Shown here piece by piece: positions 10,849-21,720 of a DNA stretch of 64,000 bases. Numbering within the stretch: position 1 is the first letter of the stretch; the number at the start of each line of letters is the position of its first letter. This stretch comes from Eretmocerus hayati (taxonomy: Eukaryota > Arthropoda > Insecta > Hymenoptera > Aphelinidae): the NCBI GenBank assembly GCA_029851415.1, contig CM056742.1:77614748-77678747 (forward strand). Direction: 5' to 3'. The position numbers were made by a program, and so were the translations under genes. The notes beneath the pieces are model-generated. The model was not told the origin of the DNA and did no database searches. It saw only the letters and a list, made by a program, of their open reading frames with translations.

Positions 10849-11985
10849 GAGATTGCATTGATGTCCACCGGAGAGCGACCCTGAGGAGTATCCGTGCCTA
10901 CCACACCGTGTCAGGAGATGCGGCTTACGTATTAGCGAGTACTCCGCCCATCCACTCGCTCGTCGCGGAGCGAGTGAGGATCTGGGACCGCCAGAAAGTG
11001 ATCGGAGCCGAACGAGTGCTGACTCCGCCAATGAAGGAGATCATCCACGACAACGAGAAGGAGACCACCCTCGAACAGTGGCAAACTGAGTGGGATTCGC
11101 CATTTGCGAATGGCAGATGGACGCACCGGTTGATCCGTGACGTAGCCAAGTGGGCGGAACGCACCCACGGAGAGATGGACTACTGGACGACGCAGGCACT
11201 GAGTGATCACGGTTGCTTTGGTGTCTACCTGACCCGGTTCAAGAAGAGGACATCCCCAGCATGTCAGTCATGCGAGGATAACTGGGATGACGCTGAACAT
11301 GCCATGTTAACGTGCAACGACACCCAAAGGGAGCGCGCCGAGTTGGATGAATGGCTGGGTGCTCAACTAACACCTGAAAACCTCGTCCCGTACTTGCTTC
11401 ACAACCAGGAGACATGGGATAGAGTCACCGGATACATTGAGCTGGTGATGACCCGTAAGGAGGAGAAAGAAAGGGAAGTGAGGCGCCTCGAAGCAGGCGA
11501 ATCACAGTGAGTCTGCCGATTCAAACAGAAGAGGTCCAAATTATTCCAGGAGGATTATGATGAACTGAAGAGGGAAGAAAGAAGGAAGAAGAAAGAAGAG
11601 AGAAGATCGAAGAAAGAAGAGTAGGAAAAGATCGAAGAAGGAGCAACAACACCTGCGAGTCGTGAGAAAAGAGAGTCGCTCGATCCTGAGCGCGATACGC
11701 CTCCCACCCTGAAGTAATGCTAACGCGGTTCCGGGGTGGGTTGGTTAGATAGTGGTTAGCTGCCCCCAGTTCTGCAGTGATGGCTTGCCAACACTGTAGG
11801 GCTGAGAGCAGACGGTTTTAGCCCCCAGGGCACACGGGCGCTGGATTTATGCTCATGCGGTTCACCGGGTGGGCAGAATGAAAGCGCCCATGGTCTGCCG
11901 GTGGGACATCCGATAGGGATGTCCTGTCATCAGATTTTTCCTTATATTACACTGAAGAAAAAAAAAAAAAGGGAGATTGCATTGA
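10849..11985 (+). mobile_element. 5'-truncated R1-type LINE with poly(A) tail and 13-bp target duplication
   Basis: The element body is about 10862-11970. It is flanked by the 13-base direct repeat GAGATTGCATTGA at 10849-10861 and again at 11973-11985. The 3' end is a run of 13 A at 11958-11970. The body carries only the last part of the reverse transcriptase ORF, then a GAA-rich and GC-rich 3' untranslated region. Truncation at the 5' end, an A tail and a 13-bp duplication are the standard signature of target-primed reverse transcription. The two duplicates are identical, so the insertion looks fairly young. Confidence 0.9.
10863..11510 (+). pseudogene. C-terminal end of R1-like LINE ORF2
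   Basis: The frame is open from the truncation point at 10863 to a TGA at 11508-11510. It shows the region following the reverse transcriptase in R1-clade elements: a segment like YHTVSGDAAYVLAS, then a C-terminal zinc knuckle with spacing C-x2-C-x8-H-x4-C (CQSC...EHAMLTC) near 11252-11310, and a basic, charged tail. In the intact element this protein is endonuclease plus reverse transcriptase; the catalytic domains are absent. The clade (R1, TRAS or a relative) is inferred from the C-terminal pattern only. Confidence 0.8.
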
Positions 11986-12250
11986 ATTGCAATTGCGTGT
12001 GGCCCATTCGCTTGGCAACCCCGGGCACAGCAAGTCACCCGGGTAACTGCACCAGGTCAAGGGTTGATTTGCATGAAAGATGTATATATAGAACTGTACT
12101 GAGACTGCACGACCTGGTGAATCCTCGTACTGGAGCTACCCTGGGGGGGGGGGGGGGGGGCGTCCTCGATATGAGGAGGTCCTCGTCGTGGGGTTCTGTT
12201 CCAGTGGAGGATTTATCACCAGCTTGCTGCAGAATCAGTACAGTTCCTTC
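11986..12250. repeat. GC-rich spacer with an 18-G homopolymer
   Basis: Between the LINE and the satellite district lies a GC-rich stretch with a run of 18 G at 12143-12160. The minus strand has no matching ORF. Such runs are often miscounted in assemblies and can form quadruplexes. Confidence 0.7.
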
Positions 12251-12739
12251 TACTATTAGCGCATTCCTCTTGCGATGCCGAGAGTGTCTGTGAATTCATC
12301 GCTTCCATAGAATAGATTGTACGTACGATTTATACCACCGGAATTTCCCGTTCCCTTACGCAGAAAAAGACCATGAAATGTAGGAGTTAGCTATTTACAG
12401 CGCTCGACGATTCACAAAAAATAGCAATGGGCCCATGGATAGCCATTACTTCTCCTCTATGCAATGATGTCTGTAACTCACGCTGTTATCCGTTATACAA
12501 ACAATCGAAATTTGTGGACTTGTACGAAAGATTCAGTCAATCGCCCCACTCATTGTCGAAAGCATTGTACTCACAAGGGGAGGACCAGACCTTTGGATCA
12601 CGAATCTTGTCCAAAACTTTTCACAGTTTTGTATTACCTAGAATATGAAGAATCAAAAGTAACTTCGTCAAATGGGCCTCCTGTTCAAAGTTACAGCCCA
12701 TGACATTAACATTGCCCATATAGACTCATGTTACCCAGT

Positions 12740-12770
<31 letters not shown>

Positions 12771-13530
12771 TGGCTACGCTAACATTTTTGCTTGTAGCTC
12801 TGGACAGAAGGCCCATTTGACGGAGTTACTCTGGATTATCCATATTTCAGGGGACACAGAACTGTGGAAAAATTTTGGAAAGGATTGGTGATCCAAAGGT
12901 CTGGTCCTCCCCTTGTCAGTTGATGTAGTTTGTGAGAGTGACCCTTCAATATCCTAGGAGACGATGTCCAGGAGACGACTTTTTAGTGTGGTCAAACTTA
13001 TATCCTCAATCGAGAGTGATTCTTCATCGAGTGAAACTGACGAAGATGGAGTTTTGATAAAGATGAGCATCCATCGATCCATAACTAGTCCAGATTTTTT
13101 CATCTTCTAAAACTGATGGGAATAAGATCTCTTGGTACGGAAGAAGTCAATAGAACAGTATTTTTGATACGAATCTCGAATTCCGATCTGTGAATCAGAG
13201 TGGAAGGGGACAAAATGAGATTTTTCGCATGATAAAGTCGTTTCTCGGCACAAGTTTTCGCATCCTGACCTGAGTATACATTTTTCATCAACTGTAAGTG
13301 ACGAAGGTACGTTCTTTGTGGAGATGAGTAGTTGTCCATACAATAACCGTCTATGAGATCATGAATTTCTCTTCGTGGATCCAAGTGTGAAGGGACAAAA
13401 TGAAATCTTTTCGAGTGCTCGACACACAATCTGACCGAAGATTTTCATCCTGACAAGTGTATAAATTCCTTTCATCAATTGGGAATGATGAAGATGTGAT
13501 CTTTGTGTACATTGGGAGAACATATCTTCA
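12250..13530. repeat. Left inverted block, mirror copy of about 22.9-23.95 kb
   Basis: This segment, read forward, matches the reverse complement of about 23950 down to 22900 over most of its length, with small indels. Shared landmarks are the CGATGCCGA...GTACGTACGATT stretch near 12265-12330, the GGACTTGTACG stretch near 12520, and the CAGGAGACG stretch near 12970. From about 13100 it enters the 185-bp satellite in reverse orientation. The orientation flips near 13525-13530. The left copy carries a fold-back insertion (12574-12915) that the right copy lacks. Confidence 0.75.
12574..12915. mobile_element. 342-bp fold-back MITE, copy 1, TSD TCA
   Basis: The ends are perfect inverted repeats CAAGGGGAGGACCAGACC / GGTCTGGTCCTCCCCTTG. 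The inverted similarity continues to the centre, a (TA)n run at 12741-12764. The element is flanked by TCA on both sides. The homologous unoccupied site at 23693-23695 (minus strand) reads straight through with a single TCA, proving both the borders and the 3-bp duplication. It has no coding capacity. The superfamily is uncertain: 3-bp duplications occur in Harbinger and CACTA families, but TCA and these ends match neither well. Confidence 0.85.
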
Positions 13531-15265
13531 TCAGTCACAGTTGATAAAAAATGTATACTCAAGTTAGGCTAAAAGACATGGTCCAGGGAACGAGTCGATT
13601 ATGCGGGAAAATTCTACTGCCCTCCTTCCACTTTGATTTACAGATCGAGATTGGAGATACATATCAGAATTGTCGTTCGAATAACTTCTCAAGTACGTGT
13701 TGATCACATCTCCAACAGTTTCAGTAGATGGGAACATTTATACTTGTGCCAGGGTGGAAATCTTCGGTCAAATTGCGATTCGAGCACACAAAAATATCTC
13801 TTTCCGTCTTCTTGCACTTTGATCAGCGGGCCGAAATCCGTTATCCGCCAAGAAATGATTGTATGGCTAGTCTCGTATTATCACGAAGAACATATATTTA
13901 TTACTCTCAGGTGATGAGAGAGTGCCTACTCAAGTCAGGATGCATAACTTGGGCCGCGGAACGAGATGGTCTTGCGTAAAAATATCAGTTTATCCCCTCC
14001 CACTTTGATCCACAGATCGAGATGTGAGGTCCGATTCAAGAACATTGCTCAACTAACTCCTTTTGTACACAGAGATTACATCTCCATCCTTTCGAGTGTG
14101 TGGAAAATTCATTCAAACGTCAGGATGAAAATTTTCGGAGGGATCGCGAGTCTATCACAAAAGGAAATTTCATTCCATTCCCTCGCACTTGAAGCCACGA
14201 ATCGGAATCTATTATTCGATGGGAAAATATTGTATGAACAGGTACTGATTCCCGTGGAGAACACATTCTCATCATTTACAGTTGATGTAGGATGTATTCT
14301 CAAGGCAGGATGGGGAACTTGGGCAAAGGAACGAGTTGATTATGCAAAATTCAGTTTGTCTCTTTCCACTTCGATCCACCGATTGAGATCCAAATCAAAA
14401 TTATTGCATCAGCGACTCCTTACAAACCTGGAAATTCTATCTTTATTACTTCCTGTGGATAGAAAGATCCATACTAGTGTCAGAATAAAAATCTTCGAGC
14501 GTAACGCGGGTCGAGCTCGCGAAGAAAGTTCATCTCGTCTCGCTGCACTTGGATTCACAGATCGAGATTCGATATTCTAATGGAAGTTATTGTTTGAATG
14601 ACTCCTCTCGTAGACAGAAATAACTTCTTCACCAGTTCCAGTGGATGAAAGAATCTGTACTACTATAAGGATGGGAATCTTCGGTCGGATTGCTAGTAGG
14701 GCACGCAAGAAATTTCATTTCGTCTCCTCGCACTTTGATCCACAAATTGAAACTCGTGATCCGATAGGGAATGATTGTTTGCATAGCTACTCATTCTCAT
14801 GAAAAACATATCTCCATCACTTACGAATGATAAAAACATGTATACTCGAGTCAGGTCGGAAAATTTGGACCGAGAAACGAGTCGATCATGCGTAAAAATC
14901 CCATTTTGTGTCTTTCTTTCTCGACTCACAGATCGAGATTCGAGATTCGAATCAAATCCGTTCTTCAAATGATTCCTTCTGTATAGAGATCACATCTTTA
15001 CCAGCTTCAGTAGATGAAAAATGTATACTAGTGACAGGATGGAAATCTTCGGTCGGATTGAGATTCGAGCACACGAAAATATTTCATCACATCTCCTTGC
15101 ACTTTGATCAACGAATGGGATTTCATTATCCATTATGAAATCATTGTATTGATAGTCTCTCATCATCACAAAGAACACTTCATCACTTCCAGGTGATGGA
15201 AAAAAGTCCACTCAAGTCGGAATGGATCACTTAGGCCGCGAAACGTATTGGTCATGCGAAAAAAT
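13530..15265 (+). repeat. Satellite block of about 185-bp monomers, left array
   Basis: Roughly ten diverged head-to-tail monomers. Each contains a core like GATGAAAAATGTATACTC followed by AAGTCAGGATG. Two alternating types appear: type A with ACTAGTGTCAGGATG and TTCGGTCGGATTG, and type B with CTCAAGTCAGGATG and GGGCCGCGGAACGAG. Core positions at about 13545, 13735, 13908, 14105, 14283, 14463, 14645, 14829, 15010 and 15192 give spacings of 180-197. Many frames run through it because monomers share phase, but none looks like a gene. The array is interrupted at 15265 by the next element. Confidence 0.75.
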
Positions 15266-16357
15266 TGTGACGTCCGTCAATTTTCCAATTTTTTTTTATA
15301 TATATAAGTAAGCAAGAAATATAACTCGCGCCGCAGGCCCCGATGACCCGCCTCACACCAGGAGTAACGTGGTTGCGCGGATGCAGGCAGACAGAGAAAG
15401 GCGTGAAAGACAAGGACAGAATAGGTGTGAGTGAATAGTGACCAGTGCTTGAACAGAGCTCGAAAGCAGTATATATTATTGTATTAGTTTACCGGTATAC
15501 TAGTGAATGGTGGTCAAAAATCAAGCTGAGCTATTATTGCAAAATCCTGATCACCGTGCCTCCAATTTTTGCACAAACCTAGTTTTGCAGGCATCCAGTG
15601 AAGTGATCGGAGACCACGTGCAAACACGAAGTGCCCAGTGCTACAACCTTATGCTATAATACTCATCTTGAATGAGTTTTTCTTGTGAAATACGGCAAGA
15701 TTAATCCTCAGCAACGAGTGCCCAAGCTCCGGATAATTTCTCCGAATGCGTGCTGTCCATATACTGCATTGAATAAACTTGATGTTCGTGCAAGAATAAA
15801 CTTTTTGAGCATGTGCAATGGCAGTGCCAAGTGCCATATTTGCTGTGATTAGTGCCGGCACATCCACCTGGTGCAACGCGGTATTGAGTGATGCGTTATG
15901 AGGCACAAGCTAAATAGCTGAGTGAAATTTCCATTGTGCTCATCTGATTTTTGTGAAGGAAAGTACAGTGCTGGTAAACTAATTACAGTTTGCCTCGTGT
16001 CTACGCCATTGCATTAACCTAGTGCGGCATCACCACGGCGAGGTGCACAGACACGCACTCACACCATCATCAGTGGAATACAGCTGAGCGTACGCGCATC
16101 GATGTGAATACACGCATTCACACTTGGAGAGTAGAATAGACGGCAAAGTTTTCTCCTCATTTGCCTCTCCCCCTACTCGTGCCCACCCCTTCAGCTGGTG
16201 CGCCCCACTTTCGCTGCCACTCTCTCTCGCTCTGTCTGCGCGCGCACGCCGCTAGCAGCCAATCAACGATCGCTGCAAGTGCAGCGCCAAACTGTAGCGC
16301 CGCAACAACGAGGGGATAACTACAGCCGCAGCATCAGCGAAAAGACACTCTTGGTTC

Positions 16358-16466
16358 GGCCTCCATCGTGAGGACAACCAGCCCCAAAAGGCCTCTCTTA
16401 CGAGGACTATTAAAAAGACCTCCTAGTGAGGACTAGCCTGACTGACGGCCTCCTCTGTGAGGACTG
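16358..16466 (+). repeat. Four short hairpin units CCTC...GAGG ahead of the array
   Basis: Four copies of GG/GA-CCTC, 4-7 variable bases, then GAGGAC start at 16358, 16390, 16417 and 16447, about 30 bases apart. The loop bases differ (CATCGT, TCTTAC, CTAGT, CTCTGT) while the CCTC/GAGG stem is kept. The layout GGC-stem-stem-ACT is the same as in the second hairpin of the 58-bp units that follow (GGCTCT...AGAGACT), so these look like relatives or ancestors of the array unit. Confidence 0.7.
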
Positions 16467-16607
16467 TATTTTCTTTGGAGTACTTGTAAAATCTTCGAGT
16501 GGAAATGAAAAGTAAGTTTTTTCAAATCTTCTTTAAAAATATCTATATATGTTTCTCGAGAGGTTTCGGATCTGGATCGAGTGGAAATCAGGTAAATATT
16601 GCTCAAG

Positions 16608-19208
16608 GCCGGTACATTCGGACCCCAAAATTTGAAGGCTCTTTAATAGAGACTATATGCTGAAGGCCGATATATTCGGACCCCAAAATTCGAAGGCTCT
16701 TTAATAGAGACTATATGCTGAAGGCCGATATATTCGGACCCCGAAATTTGAAGGCTCTTTAATAGAGACTATATGCTGGAGGCCGATATATTCGGACCCC
16801 GAAATTGGAAAGCTCTTTAATAGAGACTATATGCTGAAGGCCGATATATTCGGACCCCAAAATTTGAAGGCTCTTTGATAGAGACTATATGCTGAAGGCC
16901 GATATATTCGGACCCCGAAATTTGAAGGCTCTTTAATAGAGACTATATGCTGAAGGCCGATATATTCGGACCCCAAAATTCGAAGGCTCTTTCATAGAGA
17001 CTGTATGCTGAAGTCCGATATATTCGGACCCCAAAATTTGAAGGCTCTTTAATAGAGACTATATGCTGAAGGCCGATATATTCGGACCCCAAAATTTGAA
17101 GGCTCTTTAATAGAGACTATATGCTGAAGGCCGATATATTCGGACCCCGAAATTTGAAGGCTCTTTAATAGAGACTATATGCTGGAGGCCGATATATTCG
17201 GACCCCGAAATTGGAAGGCTCTTTAATAGAGACTATATGCTGAAGTCCGATATATTCGGACCCCGAAATTTGAAGGCTCTTTAATAGAGACTATATGCTG
17301 AAGGCCGATATATTCGGACCCCAAAATTTGAAGGCTCTTTAATAGAGACTATATGCTGAAGGCCGATATATTCGGACCCCGAAATTTGAAGGCTCTTTAA
17401 TAGAGACTATATGCTGAAGGCCGATATATTCGGACCCCCAAATTTGAAGGCTCTTTAATAGAGACTATATGCTGAAGGCCGATATATTCGGACCCCGAAA
17501 TTTGAAGGCTCTTTAATAGAGACTATATGCTGGAGGCCGATATATTCGGACCCCGAAATTGGAAGGCTCTTTAATAGAGACTATATGCTGAAGGCCGATA
17601 TATTCGGACCCCAAAATTTGAAGGCTCTTTAATAGAGACTATATGCTGGAGGCCGATATATTCGGACCCCGAAATTTGAAGGCTCTTTAATAGAGACTAT
17701 ATGCTGGAGGCCGATATATTCGGACCCCGAAATTGGAAGGCTCTTTAATAGAGACTATATGCTGAAGTCCGATATATTCGGACCCCGAAATTTGAAGGCT
17801 CTTTAATAGAGACTATATGCTGAAGACCGATATATTCGGACCCCGAAATTTGAAGGCTCTTTAATAGAGACTATATGCTGAAGTCCGATATATTCGGACC
17901 CCGAAATTTGAAGGCTCTTTAATAGAGACTATATGCTGAAGTCCGATATATTCGGACCCCGAAATTTGGAGGCTCTTTAATAGAGACTATATGCTGAAGG
18001 CCGATATATTCGGACCCCAAAATTTGAAGGCTCTTTAATAGAGACTATATGCTGAAGTCCGATATATTCGGACCCCAAAATTTGAAGGCTCTTTAATAGA
18101 GACTATATGCTGAAGGCCGATATATTCGGACCCCAGAATTTGAAGGCTCTTTAATAGAGACTATATGCTGAAGGCCGATATATTCGGACCCCAAAATTTG
18201 AAGGCTCTTTATTAGAGACTATATGCTGAAGGCCGATATATTCGGACCCCAAAATTCGAAGGCTCTCTCATAGAGACTAATTGTTGAAGGCCGATATATT
18301 CGGACCCCAAATTTTGAAGGCTCTTTAATAGAGACTTATTGCTGAAATCCGGTATATCCGGACTACAAATTTGAAGGCTCTTTCATAGAGACTAATTGTT
18401 GAAGACCGATATATTCGGACCCCTGAATTTCGAGGCTCTTTCATAGAGACTAATTGCTGAAGGCCGATACATTCGGACTCCAAAAATCAAAGGCTCTTTA
18501 AAAGAGACTTACTGTTCAAGTCCGATACATTCGGACTCCAAAAATCAAAGGCTCTTTAATAGAGACTTACTGTTCAAGTCCGATACATTCGGACTCCAAA
18601 AATCAAAGGCTCTTTGATAGAGATTTACTGTGCAGTCCGGTACATTCGGACTCCAAAAATCAAAGGCCCCTTAATAGAGACTCACTGCTCCAGTCCGGTA
18701 CATTCGGACTCCAAAAATCAAAGGCTCTTTAATAGAGACTCACTGCTCTAGTCCAGTACATTCGGACTCCAAATTATCGAAGGCTCTTCAATAGAGACTC
18801 ACTGCTCTAGTCCAGTACATTCGGACTCCAAATTATCGAAGGCTCTTTCACAGAGACTACTTGCTAAAGTCCGGTACATTCGGACTCCAAATATCAAAGG
18901 CTCTTTAATAGGGACTTACTGCTCTAGTCCAGTACATTCGGACTCCAAAAATCAAAGACTCTTTAATAGAGACTTACTGCTCTAGTCCAGTACATTCGGA
19001 CTCCAAAATATCAAAGGCTCTTTTATAGAGACTCCTTGTTAAAATTCGGTACATCCGGACTCCAATATTTGCAGGTTCTTTTCATAGAGACTATTTGCAA
19101 AAGTTCGATACATTCGGACTCCACGTTTCAAAGGCTCTTTTACAGAGACTAACTGCGAGAATCCGGTACATCCGGATCCCAAAACTCAAGGCTCTCTCAT
19201 AAAGATCA
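16608..19208 (+). repeat. Minisatellite, about 45 copies of a 58-bp two-hairpin unit
   Basis: Head-to-tail units of 58 bp (for example starts at 16665 and 16723) with two potential stems: TCCGA-TATAT-TCGGA and CTCT-loop-AGAG. Units from 16608 to about 18290 are nearly identical; from about 18340 to 19208 they diverge steadily, suggesting homogenisation by unequal exchange at the 5' side. In the diverged units the first stem becomes TCCGG...CCGGA (18349-18363, 19164 region) or a G-T intermediate (TCCGG...TCGGA), so the base pair is kept. There are no unique spacers, so it is not CRISPR. Confidence 0.9.
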
Positions 19209-19733
19209 AAAGGCAACAATCTTGCCCAGTCAATTCGAAAATTCAAACATCATTCCCCTACAAACCAAAATTTTGGTCGTATAGTGGAAAATACCTGCTA
19301 CAATTATCAGTTTGTTGATCCGAAACCTTACTCTTACTACTAGTGCTCTTCATTCAACTCGTCATATCTCATTTCATTTGGGTAAGGGTCATTTATTCAC
19401 CAAGGTGGTAAACCGTCCATTTTTCAAGGGGTTAGTTCCTTCACCTTCGTATTCATTATATATATATATATATATATGTGTAAATATATATGTATATTTG
19501 CTTGGGTACGTTTTAACTTTGTTTAGGAATTTATCCGTATTTTTCCTTTGTTACAATTTTAGCCGATCCACTAATATAATATTTGTGATTTCTGTCAAGG
19601 TGAATAATTAATCATAGCGGTTGGGAACCTGAGAAATTTGATTAGGCCATTTGACATTGATATTTGAACCTGAGCTATAAGCGCGAGTTTGGCTCGAATC
19701 CCGCCATGAAAATTGATTTAGACGTCACAAAAT

Positions 19734-21720
19734 ATCAGTTCATCCCCTTGCTGAATCCATATAGGATCGTCCGGTGAAAATGGTCGACACCTCTAATTTC
19801 TTAGGCGAGGGAATATATAATTCTAGAGACGGAATGAAGAGACATGTATTTTTTGTTTCGCCCAAAACCGATTCTCTCGAGAGATGTGCGAGTTCGAATT
19901 CAGAGGTGAAATGACGAATTTCTGAGAATATGACTCTTAAAAATCAATAGAATTGCAACTAGTCGGCGGGCAGTCATGATGTTGACACGAAGTCCATATC
20001 ATTGGGTTGAGCGCATGTTCTTACATCGATTTCTATTGCTGTATAGCAGGAATGCCCGTTCACAGCTCGAGGGTGATTTCATGGAAAATGATCAAAATTG
20101 AATATCTCGGAGAAGTACCAACTTTTTCAGCTGAAAATTTTCCTGAGATCAGATCTGGATATAAGGAATGAGGGAATATTCGTCCGGTCTGCAGGACATG
20201 ATCGGATTGAGTAAGGCAAGAACGATTCGAGAAAGAGACAGTTTGCAATCCTTCAAGCAGCATTAGCGTGGAACTCCAATCATTCCTTTCAATCAGAATT
20301 ATCATAAGAAATATGCTAACCATTTCAAGTGTATCTCGATCTACTTCCAAGATGCTTATGGTGACCTCATCTGCCTTAGAATATCCCAAGAAGCTTATCT
20401 GATTCAGGAAAATGGAGTGACTTTCCTATTATGTACTGGAATCAATATGTATGTGTTCAATATTATGTTGTCGATTTGAGATATATGGAATTGGGTCGGA
20501 GGAAATGATGGTCTATCAATTTCTTCCCCCAAATTCTATCGAAGTACTCTGTTTTCCAGAGAGAGAAAACCCCGAGGCGAATATGAGAGCTGCGTCCAAT
20601 GCAAGACGAAGCGGTTTCGATGAAATTTTGGGGGGAAATTGATGGACCATCCCCTTCTGAAATCCATTTCCATACATCTCAAATTAAGACCATGATATTG
20701 AACATATACATATTGACTATTGCCAACTCATTTTTCTGAGTCAGTTGAGACTCTTGGGATATTGTAAAGCAGATCAGGGCACCATGAACATCATGAAAGT
20801 AGGTCTAGATACATTTGAGATGATTGACTCACCTCTTATAATGATTCTGATTGAAAACAGTGATAAGAGTCCAACGCTATTGCTGCTTGAAGGATTGCAA
20901 ATAATTTCTTTCTCGAATTGTTCTTTTCCTACTCACAAGGGGAGGACCAGACCTTAGGATCACCAATTCTCTCCAAAAGTTTTTTACAGTTTTGTATTAC
21001 CTAGAATATGAAGAATCCAGAGTAACTCCGTCAAATGCGCCTTCTGTCCAGAGCTACGAGCAAAAATGTTAGCGTTGCCAGTATATCTATATATATATAT
21101 ATATCACTTTTTAACATGGGCCTATATGGGCAATGTTAATGTCATGGGCTGTAACTTTGAACGGGAGGCCCATTTGACGGAGCTACTTTGGATTCTTCAT
21201 ATTCTAGGTAATTCGAAACTATAAAAAAATTTTGGACATGATTGGTGATCCAAAGGTCTGGTCCTCCCCTTGTCAATCTGATCATGTCCTGCAGACCGGA
21301 CAAATTTTAGCTCATTCCTTATATCCATATCTAATCTCAACAAAATTTTCAGCCAAAAATATCAATACTTCTTCGAGATATTCAATTTTGACCATTCTTC
21401 GTGAAATAACAATCCCTTGAGCTGTAAACAGGTTTCCTGCTATAAAGCGATGGCAATTGGTGTCAGAATCTGCACTTAACACTATTATATCGTGACCGTA
21501 TAGTAGTCAACATCCCGACTGCCTGCCGAGTAGTAGCAATTTTAGTGATTTTCAACAGTCATATTTTCAGGAATTCGTCATTTTACCTCTGAACTTGAAG
21601 CTCGCACGACTTTCGAGAGGATCGGTTTTCGGTAAAACGAAAAAATACGTGTCTTTTCATTCTGTCTCGAAAATCATATATTTACTCACCAAGGGAATCA
21701 GGAATGTCGACCATGAAGAT
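19734..21720. repeat. Palindromic block centred at about 20578
   Basis: The left arm of about 19775-20543 is the inverted copy of the right arm 20614-21710, with a 70-base spacer 20544-20613. Landmarks: CTTGGGATATT near 20390/20755, GGTCTGCAGGACATGATC near 20186 against its mirror near 21280, and GACGGAATGAAGAGACA near 19829 mirrored near 21650. The right arm is longer because it carries the fold-back insertion at 20936-21272. Arm divergence is moderate. Short frames at 20060-20389 and 20745-20957 are mirror products of the arms, not genes. Confidence 0.8.
20936..21272. mobile_element. 337-bp fold-back MITE, copy 2, TSD TCA
   Basis: Same family as 12574-12915, with the same CAAGGGGAGGACCAGACC ends, a central (TA)n near 21090-21104 and whole-length inverted structure. 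It is flanked by TCA on both sides. The opposite arm of the palindrome has the unoccupied site with a single TCA (TGA at 20208-20210 on the plus strand), a second independent empty-site proof. Confidence 0.85.

Larger units (their letters stand above)
15266..19729. mobile_element. 4.46 kb insertion, TGTGACGTC...GACGTCACA ends, TSD AAAT
   Basis: The left end is TGTGACGTC and the right end GACGTCACA, with further imperfect inverted similarity (TCAATTTTC inside each end). It is flanked by AAAT at 15262-15265 and 19730-19733. Removing it plus one AAAT restores the satellite monomer (GCG-A-run-ATATCAG, as at 13972-13986). It holds no long ORF. Inside are a (TA)n box near 15298, CpG-rich DNA near 16240, four short hairpin repeats, splice donor-like sites at 16510 and 16590, and a 2.6 kb array of 58-bp units. 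TG...CA ends and a 4-bp duplication fit a giant solo LTR; the TIR-like ends also allow a non-autonomous DNA element. Confidence 0.75.

Noticed and set aside
10756..11210. Minus-strand frames opposite the LINE
   Set aside because: These are shadows of the LINE ORF2 C-terminus, whose zinc knuckle shows the plus strand is the coding one.
13100..15211. Many 60-200 residue frames on both strands, including 13966-14580
   Set aside because: They follow the phase of the 185-bp satellite monomers and have no domain; monomer length and low stop density explain them.
16608..19208. CRISPR array
   Set aside because: The repeats are directly adjacent with no unique spacers, no cas genes are near, and the context is eukaryotic.
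20060..20957. Two related genes at 20.1-20.4 and 20.7-20.96 kb
   Set aside because: They are on opposite arms of the 20.58 kb palindrome and carry indels between arms.
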